A DNA stretch of 14,708 nucleotides, from NCBI RefSeq assembly GCF_036388275.1, contig NZ_DASVSF010000019.1, forward strand, positions 1 through 14,708, given 5' to 3'. Below the pieces are notes generated by a model. That model searched no databases. It had not been told where the DNA came from and worked only from the letters and a program-made list of their open reading frames with translations. Shown here piece after piece: positions 13,201 to 14,708 of this stretch. The stretch is from Longimicrobium sp. Lineage in GTDB: Bacteria > Gemmatimonadota > Gemmatimonadetes > Longimicrobiales > Longimicrobiaceae. The position numbers were made by a program, and so were the translations under genes. How positions within the stretch are numbered: position 1 is the first letter of the stretch; each line of letters opens with the position of its first letter.

Positions 13201-14708
13201 GGGAAGCGCGGGGAGCCGCGCGTCCCTGCCCTGGGCGTGGGCGGCGTACAGCGCCGAAAGCTCGTCGAGGAGCACGCCCAGCGACCACCCGTCGGTGACG
13301 ATGTGGTGCATGGTCAGCAGCAGCACGTGCTCGTCGTCCGCCAGGCGCACCAGGCCGCCGCGGACGAGGGGGCCCCGCCGCAGGTCGAAGGGCGCGCTCG
13401 CCTCCTCCGCCATCACGCGCTGCAGCTCCGCGTCCGGGCGCCCCGCCAGGTCGTGCTCCACCAGGTGGAACCCCGCATCCGCGGGGGCGATGCGCTGCTC
13501 CGGGGCGCCGTCCACCTCGGTGAAGGTGGTGCGCAGGGCCTCGTGGCGGGCCACGATGCCGTCCAGCGCGCGCGCCAGCGCTTCCCGGTCCAGTGTGCCG
13601 CGCAGCCGCAGCCGCAGCGGCGCGTGGTAGGCGCTTCCCAGGCCGCCCATCTGCTCCAGGAACCACAGGCGCTGCTGCGCAAAGGAGAGCGGCAGGCGAC
13701 CGCCGCGGTCCACCGGCTCGATCGGCGGCAGCGCCTCCGCGTCCGCGGCCCCGCCCAGCGCCTCCGCCAGGTCCTTCAGCACCGGGAACGCGAACACCTG
13801 CCCCGGCTCCACCTCTACCCCCAGCACCTGCTGGATGCGCGAGACCGCCAGCACCACGAGCAGGGAGTGGCCCCCCAGCTCGAAGAAGTCGTCGCGGCGG
13901 CTCACCCGCTCCACCCCCAGCACCTCGCTCCACACCTCGGCCAGCGCCTGCTCGGTCTCGCCCACCGGCGCCTCGTAGCCGCCCCGCGCGAACGCCTCGC
14001 CCTCGGGCGAGGGCAGCGCCTTGCGGTCCAGCTTGCCGTTGGGCGTGAGCGGCAGCGCATCCAGGTGCACGTACGCCGCCGGCACCATGTACTCGGGGAG
14101 CGTCTCGCCCAGGTACGCCCGGAGCACGTCGGCCCCGGCCGCCGGGTCGCCCACCACGTACGCCACCAGCCGCTTGTCGCCCGGCTCGTCTTCCCGCGCC
14201 AGGACCACGGCCTCGCGTACCCCCGGGTGCTCCGCCAGCCGCGCCTCGATCTCGCCCGGCTCGATGCGGAAGCCGCGCACCTTCACCTGGTCGTCCACCC
14301 GGCCGGCGAAGTCCAGCCGCCCGTCCGCCAGCCAGCGCGCCCGGTCGCCCGTGCGGTACAGGCGCGCGCCACCTTCGGCCGAGAACGGGTCGGGGACGAA
14401 GCGCTCGGCCGTGAGCCCCGGCCGGCCCAGGTACCCGCGCGCCACCCCGGCCCCGCCCACGTACAGCTCGCCGGGCACGCCCACGGGCAGCGGCTGGAGC
14501 GCGGCGTCCAGGACGTAGGCGCGCACGTTGGCGATGGGCGCGCCGATGTCCGGCTTGCGCGCCGGGTCGGCGCACTCCGCCGCCGTGCTCCAGATGGTGG
14601 CCTCGGTGGGCCCGTACAGGTTCCACAGCCGGTGCCGCGCGCCCCAGCGCTCCACGAGCTCCGCCGGCAGCGCCTCGCCGGCCACCGTGATGGTGCGCAG
14701 CGCGGGCA
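4159..14708 (-). CDS. Nonribosomal peptide synthetase, modules A-T / C-A-T / C-A-T / C-A-T (5' end outside window)
   Basis: Cytoplasmic multimodular enzyme that activates amino acids as adenylates, loads them on phosphopantetheinyl carrier domains and joins them. The frame is open from the window edge to the TGA at 4161-4159. The first in-frame start-like codon is GTG at 14685, but it lies in the middle of an adenylation (A) domain, so the true start is outside. Residues are counted from that GTG (3508 aa). Partial A about 1-230, carrier (T) Ser274; condensation (C) 332-766 with HH460-461, A 786-1279, T Ser1318; C 1379-1815 with HH1511-1512, A 1840-2350, T Ser2390; C 2450-2885 with HH2581-2582, A 2905-3405, T Ser3444. 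All four carriers read LGGHSL. The three complete C domains have HHIVTDG, HHAIADG and HHIVSDG. The A10 lysines are K218, K1263, K2335 and K3389. It has no epimerisation or thioesterase domain and ends in an acidic tail, so the chain is passed to the next protein. Family is certain, product unknown. Confidence 0.97.
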   Translation of the reverse strand, partial: PALRTITVAGEALPAELVERWGARHRLWNLYGPTEATIWSTAAECADPARKPDIGAPIANVRAYVLDAALQPLPVGVPGELYVGGAGVARGYLGRPGLTAERFVPDPFSAEGGARLYRTGDRARWLADGRLDFAGRVDDQVKVRGFRIEPGEIEARLAEHPGVREAVVLAREDEPGDKRLVAYVVGDPAAGADVLRAYLGETLPEYMVPAAYVHLDALPLTPNGKLDRKALPSPEGEAFARGGYEAPVGETEQALAEVWSEVLGVERVSRRDDFFELGGHSLLVVLAVSRIQQVLGVEVEPGQVFAFPVLKDLAEALGGAADAEALPPIEPVDRGGRLPLSFAQQRLWFLEQMGGLGSAYHAPLRLRLRGTLDREALARALDGIVARHEALRTTFTEVDGAPEQRIAPADAGFHLVEHDLAGRPDAELQRVMAEEASAPFDLRRGPLVRGGLVRLADDEHVLLLTMHHIVTDGWSLGVLLDELSALYAAHAQGRDARLPALPVQYADYAAWQRRWVEGEILREQAEYWTRTLAGAPRLLELPTDRPRPAEMEHAGAAFLLELDAELTAGLRALSRRHETTLYMTLLAAWAAVLGRLSGQDDVVIGTPTAGRGRPEIEGLIGFFVNTLALRVDLSNAPTVTGLLEQVKERALQGQRHQDIPFEQVVELVQPERSMAYSPLFQVMLDWRNAPRDMALPGLEPGRVESVERDTAKRDLSLSLWESDGRIAGRLTYATSLFERETVERWVGYLRRVLQEMVSDESREVAALALMPESERALVIDEWNRTDEPFTDLVLIHHHFEAQAARAPGATAVEFGGESLTYAELDARANRLAHRLVELGVRPEARVALCMEPCSGAIAGLLGVMKAGAAYVPLDPAAPDERTAFMLAESGARIVLADAASAARPWAAGYDVLVVGRDLDAELERHPATPPAVQIGPRHLAYVLYTSGSTGVPKGVLVEHGGVCNTIATFSRLYENGPESRVLLFAPLHFDASVLDVFTALANGGTLIVAPREETIPGDELTSLMARKRVTHAKFTPSALAATPWAHLPELEVVILGGEICSAELVARWSPGRRFFNGWGPTEVSVRSTAFQATDGSFPPPIGRPLGNVTHYVLDPAGRPVPIGVPGEIYVGGAGVTRGYLGRPALTAERYVPDPFARHPGARMYRTGDKVRWRADGMLDFVARMDGQVKVRGFRIELGEIEAVLRRHEDVSDCVVMVREDVPGDQRIVAYVVGGAGTDELREHVRRTLPEYMVPAAFVFLGAFPLSPNGKLDRKALPAPEYGAADDTYVAPRTPTEEVVAGIWAEVLGVERVGADDQFFELGGHSLVATRVAARVRGVFGIELPLRAVFERSVLSELAAEIDRLRGTGAASGEGAIAPAAREGDLPVTFAQERMWFVDALDPGSPVYAIPFSYRLTGRFDDDALRRALAELVRRHEPLRTTLPAVDGAPVQRIAPPAASFDLPVADLRHLPRDERRAEADRLAAEAKQHRFDLARGPLFRASLVRVADDEHHLLLNVHHAIADGWSLGVLREEISALYGAFSRGEASPLPEPALQYADYAAWQRERLSGAALERQVEFWQQALEGAPALLELPTDRPRPPVESHRGALERLVISSDVAAEVNALARREGATLFMVLLAALDVVLGRLAGQEDVVVGTPIAGRTRAETDRMVGLFLNSLALRTDLSGDPSFRELLGRVRETTLSAYAHQELPFERVLEEVRPERSLAHAPVFQVMLNLANFQRGALRGDGLEVAEAEAGSLGEVASKFDLTLYVRERDGGIHVALVYAADLFDAPRMRGLLAQLEGVLRQAAAAPETRVGALSLATEAARGVLHDPARPIEAEAWRGAVHETFAAHAAKSPEAPAVSDAAETWTYAELDAAANRIAHRLIDCGVRPGHVVAVYAHRSAALVRAMLGTWKAGAAFAILDPAYPPARLAAQVRASKPHVILLVTAAGDVPGDVIEALGESVKGAIVLGPKSDDPDSIARFPATAPAVSAGADDLAYVAFTSGTTGTPKAIAGTHRPLAHFFGWYATEFGIGAADRVSLLSGLAHDPLLRDVFAPLSTGGRIVIPDPGQVGTPGWLAGWMRDVGVTVAHLTPAMAQVVASAADADLPALRLACFGGDVLRAADVERLRALAPNAEAVNFYGATETPQAMGFFRIPDDLAGVGPAVPLGRGIEGVDLLVVTPSGTLAGIGERGEIAVRTPYLSRGYLNDAELTAARFIPNPLTGDPADRVYRTGDLGRYRLDGAVEPAGRVDGQVKVRGFRVELGEVEGALASHAAVREAAVVARETGLVAYWVPREGSVEPDAASLRLHLKALLPEYMVPSAYARLDRLPLTANGKVDRRALPEPESSATDSRPAAPRTTTEEILAQLWAEVLRLDSVGVDDDFFALGGHSLLATRLLARVQNTLGVVLPLRAVFEGPTVAELAVRVEEMRRAGLPVLPPIVRVDRDRPLPLSFAQERLWFIDQLEGGSAPYNIPAALRLAGPLDAAALERSLGEIVRRHEALRTVFREMDGGAVQVIAPFAGFALPVDDLSGLPETDRETEVRRRAREDAARPFDLAEGPPIRAALLRVAHEEHVLLLCIHHIVSDGWSSGVLLRELSALYAAYREGSGSPLAELPVQYADYAVWQRAQLADEVLDRQVGYWKERLAGAPALLELPADRPRPAVQSHRGARERFELPRALLDGLQALGRSEGATLYMVMLGAFQLLLGRYSGSDDVVVGSPIAGRTTKEVEELIGFFANTLVLRTDLGGDPTFRELLGRVREGTLGAYEHQEVPFERLVAELQPERSLGHAPIFQVTFALQNVDRSGFGLAGLRMEAASAEVETTRFDLGLTAVPHDGGIRGALEYSTDLFDRSTARRMLEHLERVLEQVAANADVRLSRLELLGETERARLLALGEGAAPELPRATVDALFARAAAAAPDAVALAWDGGRMTYAELDVRANRLAHHLRRAGVAAGTRVGVFLERGPEMVVATLAALKAGGAYVPLDPEYPAERLAFMLADTAAPVLVTESSLADRLPPHAARIVRVDADAGQIAAEPADAPAAGTDPDAAAYVMYTSGSTGRPKGVEVPHRAIVRLVRGQDYVAIDPSDVFLQLAPASFDAATLELWGPLLNGARLAIHPAGQPSVESIGRALAEHGVTVLWLTAGLFHLVVEEGIEILRGVRQLLAGGDVLSVPHVRRVLEELPGTALINGYGPTENTTFTCCHRIAGAPRDGASIPVGRPIANTYVRVLDAGMQPAPAGVPGELYVGGAGVALGYLNRPELTAAAFVPDPFGGETGARLYRTGDRVRWSGRGELEFLGRVDQQVKIRGFRIELGEIEAALSAHGEVLDARVIVRDDQPGEQRLVAYVVGGAQADELREHLRRTLPEYMVPSAFVSLDALPLTPNGKVDRKALPAPEYASSEETYVAPRTPVEEVLAEIWAEVLGVERVGVHDSFFELGGHSLLIMRMLARVRDMLDLRISIRTVFSMPTLEAMAGEIERMLYEDVPATSEDEAARLAESHPIAGT
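4364..4618. repeat. Copy 2 of the imperfect A-T linker repeat (module 4)
   Basis: Partner of 10742-10996, same orientation, no gaps. It encodes DELREHLRRTLPEYMVPSAF, NGKVDRKALPAPEY, TYVAPRTPVEEV and IWAEVLGVERVG. The corresponding segments of modules 1, 3 and 5 are clearly more divergent (for example RGGYEAPVGETEQAL, PAAPRTTTEEILAQL and VRRGGEAPVGEVEAAL), so modules 2 and 4 share this end more closely than the rest. Confidence 0.6.
6029..6102. repeat. Copy 2 of the 74-bp repeat, at the module 4 C-to-A junction
   Basis: Direct-orientation partner of 2716-2789 with four mismatches. It encodes the same linker, VAANADVRLSRLELLGE, between the C and A domains of module 4. The C domains of modules 4 and 5 are also the most alike of the five at protein level, so the two modules probably share a recent ancestor, with the A cores replaced or diverged afterwards. 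Confidence 0.75.
7345..10564 (-). other. Module 3: C-A-T with a Lys2 (alpha-aminoadipate)-like adenylation domain
   Basis: The C domain starts at PVTFAQERMWFVDAL (P1379) with active site HHAIADGWS (HH1511-1512). The A domain departs from the usual NRPS type. It has ILDPAYPPARL, AFTSGTTGTPKAIAGTHRPL (T2000 onwards), SGLAHDPLLRDVF (D2045, P2046, R2049), VGTPGWLAGWM, VAHLTPAM, FGGDVL and NFYGATETPQA (F2138, Q2146, A2147). These match, nearly motif for motif, what I recall of fungal alpha-aminoadipate reductase Lys2 (IDPAYPPAR, GIAHDPIQRDMF, IGTPGRLAEWM, THLTPAMGQ, YGTTETQRA). The code is DPRHCGFQAK against DPRHFVMRAK for Lys2: the first four positions, A331 and K517 agree, while the R330 equivalent is Gln. 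A7-A10 (YRTGDLGRY, GRVDGQVKVRGF, ANGKVDR with K2335) are intact, so it should be active. The T domain is FFALGGHSL, Ser2390. Substrate: alpha-aminoadipate or a related residue, uncertain because of the R-to-Q change. Confidence 0.85.
10565..13699 (-). other. Module 2: C-A-T, substrate not recognised
   Basis: The C domain begins at PLSFAQQRLWFLEQM (residue 332) and has the intact active site HHIVTDGWS (H460, H461, D465, G466). It resembles ordinary LCL-type domains, and there is no epimerisation domain upstream to require a DCL type. The A domain has YTSGSTGVPKG (Y937), FDASVLDVF (D983), NGWGPTE (W in place of the usual Y), YRTGD and A10 K1263. The specificity code read by eye is D-A-L-K-I-G-G-V-R-K. 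Lys at position 278 is shared with the Asp/Asn codes of type DLTKxGxVGK, but the remaining positions do not match, so I leave the substrate open. The A8 motif reads ARMDGQVKVRGFRIE, with Ala where Gly is usual. The T domain is QFFELGGHSL, Ser1318 (10734-10732). Confidence 0.9.
10742..10996. repeat. Copy 1 of a longer imperfect repeat covering the A-domain C-terminal end and the A-T linker (module 2)
   Basis: This stretch encodes DELREHVRRTLPEYMVPAAF, NGKLDRKALPAPEY, TYVAPRTPTEEV and IWAEVLGVERVG up to the carrier motif. It aligns without gaps to 4364-4618 in module 4, at an identity I estimate by eye as a little over 80%. The specificity cores upstream (DALKIGGVRK and DALWLGGTFK) are much less alike. 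Confidence 0.6.
13700..14708 (-). other. Module 1 (partial): C-terminal half of an A domain plus T domain
   Basis: Visible A motifs are NLYGPTE (A5), YRTGD (A7), GRVDDQVKVRGFRIE (A8) and NGKLDRK with K218 (A10). The carrier is DFFELGGHSL with Ser274 (codon 13866-13864). Only the second half of the specificity pocket is inside the window. Aligned by eye to GrsA positions 299, 301, 322, 330, 331 and 517 it reads T-A-L-I-W-K. An L-I-W-K ending is known from the glycine code DILQLGLIWK and the cysteine code DLYNLSLIWK, but positions 235-278 lie outside, so no substrate can be assigned. Whether a C domain or a starter unit precedes it cannot be seen. Confidence 0.9.

Noticed and set aside
4670..14626. 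Long minus-strand frames at 4670-6952, 7349-11821 and 11957-14626
   Set aside because: They are frame-shifted readings of the same DNA as the upstream synthetase, Gly/Ala/Arg-rich and without domains. The synthetase frame is unbroken, so there is no frameshift to explain.
14683..14685. GTG at 14685 as the start of the upstream synthetase
   Set aside because: The seven codons before it (PALRTIT) are in frame and continue the A-domain core pattern, so the gene begins outside the window.
4159..14708. Epimerisation, thioesterase or reductase domain in the upstream protein, expected because of the Lys2-like core
   Set aside because: Each carrier is followed by an ordinary C domain or the protein end. 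I saw no reductase Rossmann motif and no GxSxG thioesterase region.

Overview
The window is a strongly G+C-rich stretch that is coding almost end to end on the minus strand. It holds two consecutive nonribosomal peptide synthetase (NRPS) genes. Both are cut by the window: the upstream gene (14708 down to 4159) lacks its 5' end and the downstream gene (4157 down to 1) lacks its 3' end. There is no stretch over 300 bases without a gene. I see no tRNA, rRNA, CRISPR array, transposase, promoter or terminator. No taxonomic marker is present. The base composition and the style of the NRPS modules fit a high-GC secondary-metabolite producer such as Gemmatimonadota (Longimicrobium-like) or Myxococcota, but that is only an impression.

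Layout in the direction of transcription (right to left). Upstream protein: partial A-T, then C-A-T, C-A-T, C-A-T (3508 codons counted from GTG 14685, with seven more open codons before the window edge). Its stop TGA is separated by one base from the ATG of the downstream protein (TGAGATG), so the two genes are almost certainly one translationally coupled operon. Downstream protein: C-A-T, then a second condensation domain cut by the window edge (1385 complete codons visible). This gives five adenylation domains, one of them partial, five carrier domains and five condensation domains, one of them partial. All carrier domains keep the LGGHSL serine. No stand-alone epimerisation, methyltransferase, reductase or thioesterase domain lies in the window, so loading and release must be encoded outside it.

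Reading the ten-residue specificity codes by hand against the GrsA alignment gives: module 1, half visible (T-A-L-I-W-K tail, Gly- or Cys-like at best); module 2, DALKIGGVRK (not recognised); module 3, DPRHCGFQAK (a close relative of the Lys2 alpha-aminoadipate code DPRHFVMRAK); module 4, DALWLGGTFK (valine-like); module 5, DAWTVTGIGK (not recognised, perhaps aromatic). The truncated condensation domain after module 5 has the hallmarks of a dual condensation/epimerisation (C/E) domain, so the module 5 residue is predicted to enter the peptide in D form. The most unusual part is module 3, whose whole adenylation core looks like a Lys2 alpha-aminoadipate reductase domain set into an otherwise ordinary NRPS assembly line.
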